Part shown: positions 1 through 5,967 of the stretch, one piece after another
How the letters are laid out: each line of letters starts with the position of its first letter
Numbering within the stretch: the stretch's first letter is position 1
From: Synergistales bacterium
Lineage (GTDB): Bacteria; Synergistota; Synergistia; Synergistales; 79-D21
Assembly: GCA_015657435.1 (NCBI GenBank)
Contig: JADLKH010000004.1
Coordinates: 460,854-469,187 of the forward strand
Reading direction: 5' to 3'
DNA length: 8,334 nt
Notes under the pieces: generated by a model
Databases searched by the model: none
Told to the model about the DNA's origin: nothing
The model's input: only the letters and a program-made list of their open reading frames with translations
Translations under genes and position numbers: made by a program

Positions 1-54
1 CCAGAGGAAGGCAACCAAAAGCATCGTTCCGTCGGCTAGAATGGACTTGCGCAT
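1..54 (-). CDS. N-terminal fragment of a minus-strand gene, possibly an EamA/DMT-family transporter (partial)
   Basis: Reading leftward from an ATG at 54-52 gives 18 open codons, MRKSILADGTMLLVAFLW, that run off the window. The pattern is a short basic start followed by a hydrophobic helix ending in LW. It resembles the first membrane segment of drug/metabolite (EamA) transporters, where the helix usually continues as WGS-F; the diagnostic residues lie outside the window. The gene would diverge from the cupin gene at 102, leaving 47 bases between the two starts. No good Shine-Dalgarno site precedes the ATG. A TAGAAT box on the minus strand (67-62) lies so close that the transcript could be leaderless. 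The family call is an inference from very little sequence; the presence of a gene is more likely than its identity. Confidence 0.42.
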   Translation of the reverse strand, partial: MRKSILADGTMLLVAFLW

Positions 55-101
55 GGAGGCTATTCTACACTCAAGCCGAAAAGGGAAGGGATGAACGGGT
101 C

Positions 102-560
102 ATGATCGCCGACACGCTGGAACATCTTCGTCACTATGGAATCCCCGTCGAGGGGCTGGAGGAGGCGATGGCCTGGATGCAGGAGAAAGCCCCGTCGAGG
201 TTGGAGCCCGGTCGCTACTTCCTAGGAGAGACCGGTGCCGTGGCGATCCTGGCGTCGGGACTCACGGTTCCCGCGGAAACCGAGGATTGGGAGGCACACC
301 GGCGTTTCGCCGACCTGCAGGTCGTCCTTTCGGGAGAAGAGGTCATGGGTTTCGCTCCTCTTTCGGAGATGACCCCCAAAGGCGAGTATTCCGCTGAAGA
401 GGACTGCATCCTCCTGGAGGGCACCGGCAACTTCATGCTCGTCCGGGCGGGAGGTTTCGCCTTCTTTTCCCCTCACGACGCCCACAAGGCCATGCTTTCC
501 ACTTCCCGCGGACCGGCCCCGGTCCGGAAGGTCGTGTTCAAGCTTCCCTGGAAGGGATGA
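102..560 (+). CDS. YhcH/YjgK/YiaL family cupin protein (DUF386)
   Basis: The 152-residue product matches the whole length of the YhcH/YjgK/YiaL family (about 150 residues), a single-domain double-stranded beta-helix fold. Visible signatures are the E64-A-H66 pair followed by FADLQVVLSGEE (D71, Q73), which corresponds to the family's H-x-x-F/Y-x-D-x-Q metal/ligand region. There is also FFSPHDAHKAML (H125, D126, H128) and a C-terminal VRKVVFKLPW strand. Known members include proteins tied to sialic acid and other sugar-acid catabolism (possible anomerase roles), but most are uncharacterised and no sugar gene lies in this window, so the substrate is unknown. The ATG at 102 is preceded by GGGAAGGG (83-90). 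An ATG at 91 closes after three codons, so 102 is the start. The gene is cytoplasmic, with no signal peptide. It is intact and runs in the same direction as the sensor gene that follows after about 100 bases. Confidence 0.9.
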   Translation: MIADTLEHLRHYGIPVEGLEEAMAWMQEKAPSRLEPGRYFLGETGAVAILASGLTVPAETEDWEAHRRFADLQVVLSGEEVMGFAPLSEMTPKGEYSAEEDCILLEGTGNFMLVRAGGFAFFSPHDAHKAMLSTSRGPAPVRKVVFKLPWKG

Positions 561-663
561 AGATTTTTCTTCACCAAGGCCTTACTTCGAGGGCGGATCC
601 ATGCTAGAGTAAAAAAAGTGTTTCACGACGGCGCTTTCGACTTTGTTGCCGGAGGTCGTGCCC

Positions 664-2980
664 TTGAGACGGAAGACGCTCCGCATGGCTGCCTCGGTTC
701 TCATCGTCATCCTTTTCCAGCCGCTGCCGTCCCGTTGCGCGGAGGCCGCCGAAAGGGTCCGCGTCGCCGTCTACGACAACCCCCCATCATTTTCCTTGAC
801 GAACAGGGCCGTATGCAGGGGCTCTTCGCCGATGTCCTCGACGCGGTCGCCGCTCAGGCGGACTGGCAGGTCGAACCGGTGTCCGGCACCTTCTCGCAGG
901 GGCTGGAACGGCTCGGCAGCGGTACGGTCGACCTCATGGCCGGAGTGGCGTTCACCCCCGAGCGTGAAAAGCTCTATTCCTTCAACCGCGAGACCGTTCT
1001 TTCCAATTACGGGATCTTTTTTCAGCCCGAAGGCCGGAAGTTCGACTCCCTTCTCGACCTCGACGGACGGCGCGTGGCGGTGGTCCGGGAGGATATCTAC
1101 GCCCGGGATTCGCCAGCCTGGCCGTTCGGTTCGGAATCGCCTACGAAGCTGTGGAAGTGGACGATTACCCGGATGTCTTCAGGGCGATCGAGTCGGGCAG
1201 GGCCGAAGCGGGGCTGGTCAGCCGCTCCTACGCGCAGGCGAACCAGGCCCGTTTCAGGGTGAACCGCACCCCGATCGTGATTTCCCCGGTCGAGCTCCGC
1301 TTCGCGGCCCCTCTCGGGCGAAGCTCGGTCCTCCTTCAGGTCATCGATTTCCACCTGGGGCAGATGAAGACCCGGGAGGATTCCCAGTGGCTCCGGTCGA
1401 TGTCGAAATGGATCGAAGGAGGAAGCGGCGCCGGACGGTTGCCGAGATGGGCTTACACGGCCGGCTGGATCATCGGTTTCCTTCTCGTCGTTTTTCTCGC
1501 CGCGGCCGTCCTTTTCAGGAAGCAGGCCGCGCTGAGGACCCGCCAGCTGCTGAAAAGCCGCCGGGCCCTGCATGTCCACAAGGACTACCTGGAAAATCTC
1601 TTTCAGAGCTCGCCCGAAGCCATCGCCTTCCTGGACGAAAACGGGATGGTGGCCCGCGTCAACCGCCCGTTCACGGAACTCTTCGGGTATTCGCAGGAGG
1701 AATGCCAGGGGCGGCACCTGGATGATTTTCTCGTGCCTCCCGAGCGTGCGGAGGAGGCGCGGCTCGCCACCGAGAGGGGGAGAAGCGGGCTGCTGAACCT
1801 GTTCGAGACGGTGAGGGTCGCGAAGGACGGGACCCGGATCGACGTTCAGGCCCAGGGGAATCCCATCTACAACAGCGAGGGCGGCAAGATCGGCGAATTT
1901 TTCCTCTACCGGGACATCCGTGACCGCAAGGCGGTCGAGACGGCGCTCGAAAAAGAAAAAACATTCCTGGAACAGCTTTACGACAACGCTCCCGAGGGGA
2001 TCATCGTGACGGACCTGAACGGCCGGATCCGGAGGGCGAACCGTGCCTTCGTCCAGCTTTTCGGCTACGGGCGCGACGAACTGCTCAACCGGGATGTGGA
2101 CGACCTGATCGTCCCCGGGGAGTCCAAAGTCGAGGCGGCGGATTTCACCCTGCGGGCCGACAGGGGTGAGCGCGTCTCCTTCGAGGGCGTCAGGCGGCGC
2201 AAGGACGGGACCCTGCTCGACGTGTCCTTCCTCGGGGTGCCGATCGTGTCGGAGGCGGGTCAGCTGGGGGTTTACGCCATCTATCGGGACATCACGGCCC
2301 GCAAGGCCGCGGAAAGGGCTTTGCTGGCCAACCGGGAAGACCTGAGGCGAAGCCTCCAGAGGATGGACCGGGCCTGGAGGCAGACGGTCGAGGTTCTTTC
2401 CTCGACGGCGGAGGCGCGCGATCCCTATACGGCCGGCCACCAGAGGAACGTGGCCCACCTTGCCGGAGCCGTCGCCCGCGAGATGGGACAGGGAGAACGC
2501 TTCGTCGAGGGGGTCGTGCTGGCCGCCCTCGTGCACGATATCGGCAAGATCGTCGTTCCGGCGGAGATCCTGAGCAAACCCGGGAGGCTCACCCCGCTGG
2601 AGTTCGACCTGATCCGGGTTCACCCGGAGGCGGGATCGTCGATCCTGCGGTCGATCGACCTCCCCTGGCCTCTTGCGGAGATCGTGCGGCAGCACCACGA
2701 ACGCCTGGACGGGAGCGGCTACCCGAACGGGCTATCGGGCGGGGACATCCTGAAGGAAGCCCGGGTCATCGCGGTGGCCGACGTGGTGGAGGCGATGGCC
2801 TCCCATCGCCCCTACCGGCCCGCCCTTGGCGTGGACAGAGCCCTTGAGGAAATCTCGTCCGGGCGGGGCAGGCTCTATGATGAGCAGGTCGTCGACGCGT
2901 GTCTGGCCCTGTTCAGGGAGAGGGAATTCTCTTTCAGGGACCTGGAAGAGGACGGGAAAACCTGGAGCGTGAGGATGTAG
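664..2980 (+). pseudogene. Periplasmic-sensing PAS-PAS-HD-GYP cyclic-di-GMP phosphodiesterase, disrupted by two -1 frameshifts
   Basis: Joining three frames gives one coherent protein of about 772 residues. Frame one starts at TTG 664, 8 bases after GGAGG (651-655), and encodes a signal peptide (MRRKTLRMAASVLIVILF) and the start of a solute-binding domain (ERVRVAVYDNPP). The frame moves by -1 in a C6 run at 780-785, continuing as IIFLDEQGRMQGLFADVLDAV (an SBP_bac_3-like pattern). It moves by -1 again at the GGG of 1105-1107, between IYAR and GFASLAVRFGI. From there to the stop at 2978-2980 the frame is open. The joined SBP part (about residues 33-255) aligns by eye with the usual spacing of these sensors, so each site looks like one missing base and not a large lesion. 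The complete protein would sense a small molecule in the periplasm and hydrolyse c-di-GMP in the cytoplasm. ATG 685 is an alternative start. The cause may be sequencing error, recent decay or, less likely, recoding. Confidence 0.8.
1151..2980 (+). CDS. Intact reading frame of the sensor gene: membrane helix, two PAS domains and HD-GYP phosphodiesterase domain
   Basis: This is the part of the frameshifted sensor gene that stays open (609 residues from a nominal GTG). That GTG is probably not a real start, because the same frame continues in homology to about 1106. Order, numbered from 1151: tail of the solute-binding domain (1-95); one membrane helix (about 100-122, GWIIGFLLVVFLAAAVLF); PAS 1 (about 145-260, NRPFTELFGY ending FLYRDIRDRKA); PAS 2 (about 270-385, NRAFVQLFGY ending YAIYRDITARKA); a short linker; HD-GYP (about 405-595). 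The HD-GYP metal ligands are present: H430, the HD pair H462-D463 in VHDIGK, H491, H515-H516 in the HHERLDGSGYP motif, and D544. Known HD-GYP enzymes with this motif hydrolyse c-di-GMP to pGpG or GMP, so the output domain looks catalytically competent. No GGDEF domain is present. Confidence 0.88.
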   Translation: MEVDDYPDVFRAIESGRAEAGLVSRSYAQANQARFRVNRTPIVISPVELRFAAPLGRSSVLLQVIDFHLGQMKTREDSQWLRSMSKWIEGGSGAGRLPRWAYTAGWIIGFLLVVFLAAAVLFRKQAALRTRQLLKSRRALHVHKDYLENLFQSSPEAIAFLDENGMVARVNRPFTELFGYSQEECQGRHLDDFLVPPERAEEARLATERGRSGLLNLFETVRVAKDGTRIDVQAQGNPIYNSEGGKIGEFFLYRDIRDRKAVETALEKEKTFLEQLYDNAPEGIIVTDLNGRIRRANRAFVQLFGYGRDELLNRDVDDLIVPGESKVEAADFTLRADRGERVSFEGVRRRKDGTLLDVSFLGVPIVSEAGQLGVYAIYRDITARKAAERALLANREDLRRSLQRMDRAWRQTVEVLSSTAEARDPYTAGHQRNVAHLAGAVAREMGQGERFVEGVVLAALVHDIGKIVVPAEILSKPGRLTPLEFDLIRVHPEAGSSILRSIDLPWPLAEIVRQHHERLDGSGYPNGLSGGDILKEARVIAVADVVEAMASHRPYRPALGVDRALEEISSGRGRLYDEQVVDACLALFREREFSFRDLEEDGKTWSVRM

Positions 2981-3093
2981 TTCGGTTTAGACAATATGAG
3001 AAAAATAGAATTTGTTTGACAGACCGGCTCTTTCATACGAAACTTATGAGGTTAATTTGGCATCCAATACGGACCACGGGGAGGGGCAGGCAG
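2981..3093 (+). promoter_or_regulatory. AT-rich leader of the racemase gene, possible promoter with an exact -35 box
   Basis: This 113-bp gap is clearly richer in A and T than the genes on both sides, especially 2981-3060. It holds an exact TTGACA at 3016-3021. No good -10 box lies 16-18 bases downstream; TATGAG at 3045-3050 is 23 bases away, so the promoter call is weak. An imperfect small inverted repeat, CATA-N7-TATG, lies at 3034-3048 and could be an operator. The GGGGAGGGG at 3079-3086 is the ribosome binding site of the next gene. I see no terminator for the upstream sensor gene here. Confidence 0.3.
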
Positions 3094-4101
3094 ATGGATA
3101 TCGAACGCTTTGCTGCGGTGGTCGACACTCACACCGGCGGTGAACCGACGCGGCTGATCATGGGTGGGGGACCGCTGCTGAGGGGGGCCACGATCACGGA
3201 GAAGTGGCTCGACTTCATGAAGAACCACGACGACTTCCGCGCGTTCGTCATGAACGAGCCTCACGGGCATTCCGACATGTTCGGCGCCCTGCTTGTTCCC
3301 GCCTGCCATCCCGAGGCCCATTACGGGATCATCTTCATGGACGCCGGCACGAGCCTTTCCATGTGCGGGCACGGATCCATCGGACTGGGCCGGACTCTTG
3401 TGGACCTGGGGATGATCAAGAAGACCGAACCCCTAACGGAAGTTGTCCTGGACACTCCGGCCGGGCTGGTCCGGCTCCAGGTCGAAGTGAAGGACGGCAT
3501 TGTGGGCGATGTCATCCTCAGCAACGTGCCGGCCTTCGTTTTCGCACGCGACGTCGACGTCGAGATCCCCTCTCTGGGGAAGAAGATCCACATGGACATC
3601 TCCTACGGGGGCAACTTCTTCGCCATCGTTCCGGCCGGTCAGCTCGATATCGGGATCACGCCCGAAGAAACCGGGCGGCTTGTCCCGCTCGGCCTGGAGA
3701 TCCTGCGGGAGGTCAATCGGACCGTCAAGGTCCAGCACCCCGTGGAGACGGCCATCGATCATGTCGCCCTGGTGGAGTTCAGTCTGGAGAGGCCCGGACA
3801 GATCACGCGGAACACGGTGGTCTGGGGAGAGGGCAACCAGGACCGTTCCCCCTGCGGGACGGGAAGCTGCGCCAAGATGGCTCTCCTGGCGGCCAAGGGC
3901 AAACTGGCTCCCGGCGAGAAGTTCCTTCACCAAAGCGTCATCGGCAGCCTTTTCGAGGGCTGGTACGAACCGGGACCGAAGGTGGGCGGCTTCGAAACCG
4001 TCCTGCCTTTCCTGAAGAGCCGATCCTACGTCACGGGCTTCAATTTCCTCATGAAACAGCCGCACGACAAGGTCGGCGAAGGATTCCAGCTGAAACGCTA
4101 A
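3094..4101 (+). CDS. Proline racemase / 4-hydroxyproline 2-epimerase family protein
   Basis: The 335-residue product has the usual length of the family (about 310-345). It begins VVDTHTGGEPTRLI, the standard N-terminus. Both catalytic cysteines are present: C91 in MCGHGSIGLG and C254 in DRSPCGTGSC. In this family a Cys/Cys pair supports two-base racemisation or epimerisation at C-alpha, whereas trans-3-hydroxyproline dehydratases carry Thr at the second site, so a dehydratase is unlikely. The sequence alone does not separate proline racemase from 4-hydroxyproline 2-epimerase. NEPHGHSDMFGALL and SYGGNFFAIVPA are further family blocks. The enzyme is cytoplasmic and cofactor-free. The ATG at 3094 follows a strong purine-rich site (3079-3086); the frame is open further upstream but that part is not protein-like. 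The flavoprotein gene downstream suggests the D-imino acid is then oxidised. Confidence 0.93.
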   Translation: MDIERFAAVVDTHTGGEPTRLIMGGGPLLRGATITEKWLDFMKNHDDFRAFVMNEPHGHSDMFGALLVPACHPEAHYGIIFMDAGTSLSMCGHGSIGLGRTLVDLGMIKKTEPLTEVVLDTPAGLVRLQVEVKDGIVGDVILSNVPAFVFARDVDVEIPSLGKKIHMDISYGGNFFAIVPAGQLDIGITPEETGRLVPLGLEILREVNRTVKVQHPVETAIDHVALVEFSLERPGQITRNTVVWGEGNQDRSPCGTGSCAKMALLAAKGKLAPGEKFLHQSVIGSLFEGWYEPGPKVGGFETVLPFLKSRSYVTGFNFLMKQPHDKVGEGFQLKR

Positions 4102-4274
4102 GCGAGGGCGGGGCGACGGCACATGAACTGCCAGGACCACTGGCATCTTCCTCTTCCCAGAGGATGCCGCAAAAGACCACCGTGTGAAAGAACCTCCTGA
4201 ACCCGAGCGGCTTTATCTGCCTGCGGGAAGGCGTTTTGAGCCTTCCCCCTGACCAAGCCAAGGGAGGTTTTCGC
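4102..4274 (+). other. Intergenic leader with two hairpins between the racemase and flavoprotein genes
   Basis: This gap has no convincing reading frame. It holds two inverted repeats. The first (4142-4168) pairs GGCAT with ATGCC, then, after a three-base bulge, CCTCT with AGAGG around a TCCC loop. The second (4225-4247) is a perfect 8-bp stem, GGGAAGGC/GCCTTCCC, with a 7-base loop. Neither is followed by a run of T, so they are not classic intrinsic terminators. They could attenuate, stabilise or process a racemase-oxidase transcript. The second ends 27 bases before the flavoprotein start, and its AGGGAGG ribosome site is at 4261-4267. I do not recognise a known riboswitch. Confidence 0.4.
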
Positions 4275-5420
4275 ATGTCCGTGAACAAGGTTGACGTCGC
4301 CATCATCGGCGGCGGTGTGCATGGCTGTTCTACCGCCTATCACCTCGCGCAGAAGGGCTTCAAGGTTGCGCTTTTCGAACGGGACTACCTGACCTCGGGC
4401 GGCACCGGCCGCTGCGCCGCGGGAATCCGGCTTCAGTTCGGCACCGAGGCGAACTGTCTGCTGGCCCAGTACAACATCAAGTGTTTCAAGACCATGGATC
4501 AGGACCTGGGATTCCCCATCACCATCGAGTACGACCCCGCCGGGTACATGTGGATCGCCTACACCGAGCCCCAGGCCCAGCTGCTCCAGAGAAACGTCGC
4601 TTTCCAGAACAGCCTGGGAAGCCCAACCCGCTACCTGACCCCCGCCGAAATCAAGGAACTGGCTCCCCACGTCAACACCGAGGGCATGCTGGGCGCCAGC
4701 TTCTGCCAGGAGGACGGGCACGTCAATCCGCACACCGTCACCTTCGCCTACGCCAATGCCGCCGAGAAACTGGGCGCCGAAATCCACAAGAAGACCCCCG
4801 TCACGGGGCTCATCGTGAAAAATGGGAAGGCCGCCGGCGTCCACACCACGAAGGGCGACTGGGAAGCCGACGCCGTGGTGGTCTGCGCGGGCGCCTGGAG
4901 CGTCGAGGTTGCCAAGTGGGCCGGTTTTGACCTGCCGATCACCCCGGAACGCCACCAGGTTTTGATCACGGAGCCCGTCGAGAGGATGAAGCACCCCATG
5001 GTCCTCTGCCTGGACGACGGCAGCTACTGGAAGCAGTGCCCGAACGGCACCTTCTACATGGGTTGGGACAACCCGCTCGACGAGCACGACACGGAATACA
5101 TCGTCAACTGGCACTTCCTCCACGAGGTGTCGACCCGCATCGTGGCGAAGATGCCCCTCATGGCCGGAATCCGCGTGGTGCGCCAGTGGAGCGGCCCTTA
5201 CGACATCACTCCCGACAAACAGGCCATCGTCGGCGAAAGCCCGATGAAGGGGCTGTTCCTGGACTGCGGGTGGAGCGGCCATGGTTTCCAGTTCGGCCCC
5301 TCCGTCGGACGCGTCATGGCCGAGCTCGTCAACAACGAGAAACCCTTCGTCGACGTCAGTGTGTTCCGCTATAGCCGCTTCGCGGAAAACGACCTTTTCT
5401 TCGAACCTTTCTGCATCTGA
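4275..5420 (+). CDS. FAD-dependent oxidoreductase, DAO family (D-amino acid dehydrogenase / sarcosine oxidase beta-like)
   Basis: The 381-residue product starts with a dinucleotide-binding fold: VDVAIIGGGVHGCSTAYHLA (GxGxxG at G12-G17) and the acidic end of beta 2 in VALFER (E35). The block SGGTGRCAAGIR follows. The C-terminal FAD-contact motif is DCGWSGHGFQFGPSVGRVMAE (from D330). This is the PF01266 DAO pattern, closest in style to sarcosine oxidase beta, HcnC and D-hydroxyproline dehydrogenase subunits. Such enzymes oxidise a secondary or D-amino acid to an imine, passing electrons to oxygen or to a partner. Length fits the single-chain or beta-subunit type. No small Fe-S or alpha subunit gene is adjacent, so the electron acceptor is unknown. 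The ATG at 4275 sits 7 bases after AGGGAGG. Placement next to the racemase suggests D-proline or cis-4-hydroxy-D-proline as substrate, which is inference. Translation ends just before a strong terminator. Confidence 0.9.
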   Translation: MSVNKVDVAIIGGGVHGCSTAYHLAQKGFKVALFERDYLTSGGTGRCAAGIRLQFGTEANCLLAQYNIKCFKTMDQDLGFPITIEYDPAGYMWIAYTEPQAQLLQRNVAFQNSLGSPTRYLTPAEIKELAPHVNTEGMLGASFCQEDGHVNPHTVTFAYANAAEKLGAEIHKKTPVTGLIVKNGKAAGVHTTKGDWEADAVVVCAGAWSVEVAKWAGFDLPITPERHQVLITEPVERMKHPMVLCLDDGSYWKQCPNGTFYMGWDNPLDEHDTEYIVNWHFLHEVSTRIVAKMPLMAGIRVVRQWSGPYDITPDKQAIVGESPMKGLFLDCGWSGHGFQFGPSVGRVMAELVNNEKPFVDVSVFRYSRFAENDLFFEPFCI

Positions 5421-5448
5421 TCCCTCGGGGGAAAAATCGAGAAAGCGA

Positions 5449-5480
5449 GGGACCCGGGGTTGGCCCCGGGTCCCTTTTTT
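5449..5480 (+). terminator. Strong rho-independent terminator after the flavoprotein gene
   Basis: A perfect 11-bp stem, GGGACCCGGGG (5449-5459) and CCCCGGGTCCC (5464-5474), closes a four-base TTGG loop and is followed at once by six T (5475-5480). It ends the plus-strand unit 29 bases past the stop codon. The converging metallopeptidase gene stops at 5502, so the same hairpin probably also serves it, although the minus-strand side lacks an immediate T run. Confidence 0.95.
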
Positions 5481-5501
5481 GCGTCTCGGCCAGCTTCCGC
5501 C

Positions 5502-5875
5502 TTACTCTTCCTCTTCTTCATCTTCGGCTTCTTCCGCGGCCAGCTCCGCCTCCTCCTCGAACGCCAGGTCGTCGACGCCGGCCAGCGACTCCACGTGGTG
5601 GCGAAGCTCATGGATCACGGTTTCCCGCAACTCCTCCTCCCACTCCTCTGTGGGGGCGTTCCCGAGAATCTCCCTGAAGGAGCCGTAGTGGATGAAGATG
5701 ACCTTGCCGAGGACGGGGTCCTCGATGTACTCGCCCATGAGGAAATATTTGCCGTCCTTCTTTTTCCCGGGAAGGACCGAAATTCCCCCGTTCAGGTCCC
5801 TGAGGAGCCTGGGGGGAGGTCCCCGGCGATGGAGCGGGCCATTCGGGTGAAGGTTTCCAGATCGACGGCGGCCAT
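5502..5875 (-). pseudogene. Small zincin-like metallopeptidase (HExxH) gene with one -1 frameshift
   Basis: On the minus strand an ATG at 5875 follows AGAGAGGTGA with good spacing and reads MAAVDLETFTRMARSIAGDL, then PP. At the C6 run (5816-5811) the frame must move by -1 to continue RLLRDLNGGISVLPG and the rest. Unshifted, it stops within a few codons. The joined protein is about 124 residues, the normal size for the small metallopeptidase family PF06262. It carries VIHELRHHVESLAGVDD, where HELRH is the zinc-binding HExxH helix with its catalytic glutamate. FHYG-type strands (KVIFIHYGSFREIL) precede it. The last 19 or so residues are almost all Glu, Ala and Asp. Function in this family is not established; a cytoplasmic peptidase is assumed from the motif. 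An ATG at 5900 lies in the second frame but gives an Arg-rich, unlikely N-terminus. One missing C explains the shift; it may be sequencing error. Confidence 0.78.
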
Positions 5876-5967
5876 TGGCTTCACCTCTCTTTTCCTCCAT
5901 TATAATAATAATGAGGTGCAGTGCCCGGCATGAGCCAAAGGGAAAACAACCGGAAGGGGGAATGAGA
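5876..5967. promoter_or_regulatory. Divergent promoter region with overlapping TATAAT boxes on both strands
   Basis: The gap between the divergent metallopeptidase and ferritin genes holds a TTATAATAATAATGA tract (5900-5914). It reads TATAAT on the plus strand at 5901-5906 and on the minus strand at 5904-5899. These are perfect -10 boxes that overlap, so polymerase on one could exclude the other. No consensus -35 box is at the right distance on either strand: on the plus strand TTGGCT (5875-5880) is 20 bases away, and on the minus strand nothing matches. The ferritin ribosome site GGAAGGGGG is at 5952-5960. Confidence 0.5.

Noticed and set aside
582..610. Possible promoter TTACTT-17-TAGAGT before the sensor gene
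   Set aside because: Spacing is exactly 17, but the -35 matches consensus at only two of six positions and the -10 is weak, so it cannot be told from chance.
1097..2698. Long 533-codon open frame on the minus strand opposite the sensor gene
   Set aside because: It mirrors a GC-rich gene whose plus-strand product has clear PAS and HD-GYP domains; the antisense product is rich in Arg/Pro/Gly/Asp and shows no recognisable domain. It is a codon-bias shadow.
3182..3187. G6 run in the racemase gene as another frameshift site
   Set aside because: The family homology continues in the same frame on both sides (PLLRGATITEKW), so six bases is correct here.
4098..5282. 394-codon open frame on the minus strand opposite the flavoprotein gene
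   Set aside because: The plus strand encodes an unmistakable FAD-binding protein there; the antisense translation has no family features and no good ribosome site.
5505..5570. CTT/CTC triplet tract as a CRISPR or tandem repeat element
   Set aside because: It is the reverse complement of Glu codons in the acidic tail of the metallopeptidase; there are no spaced repeats anywhere in the window.
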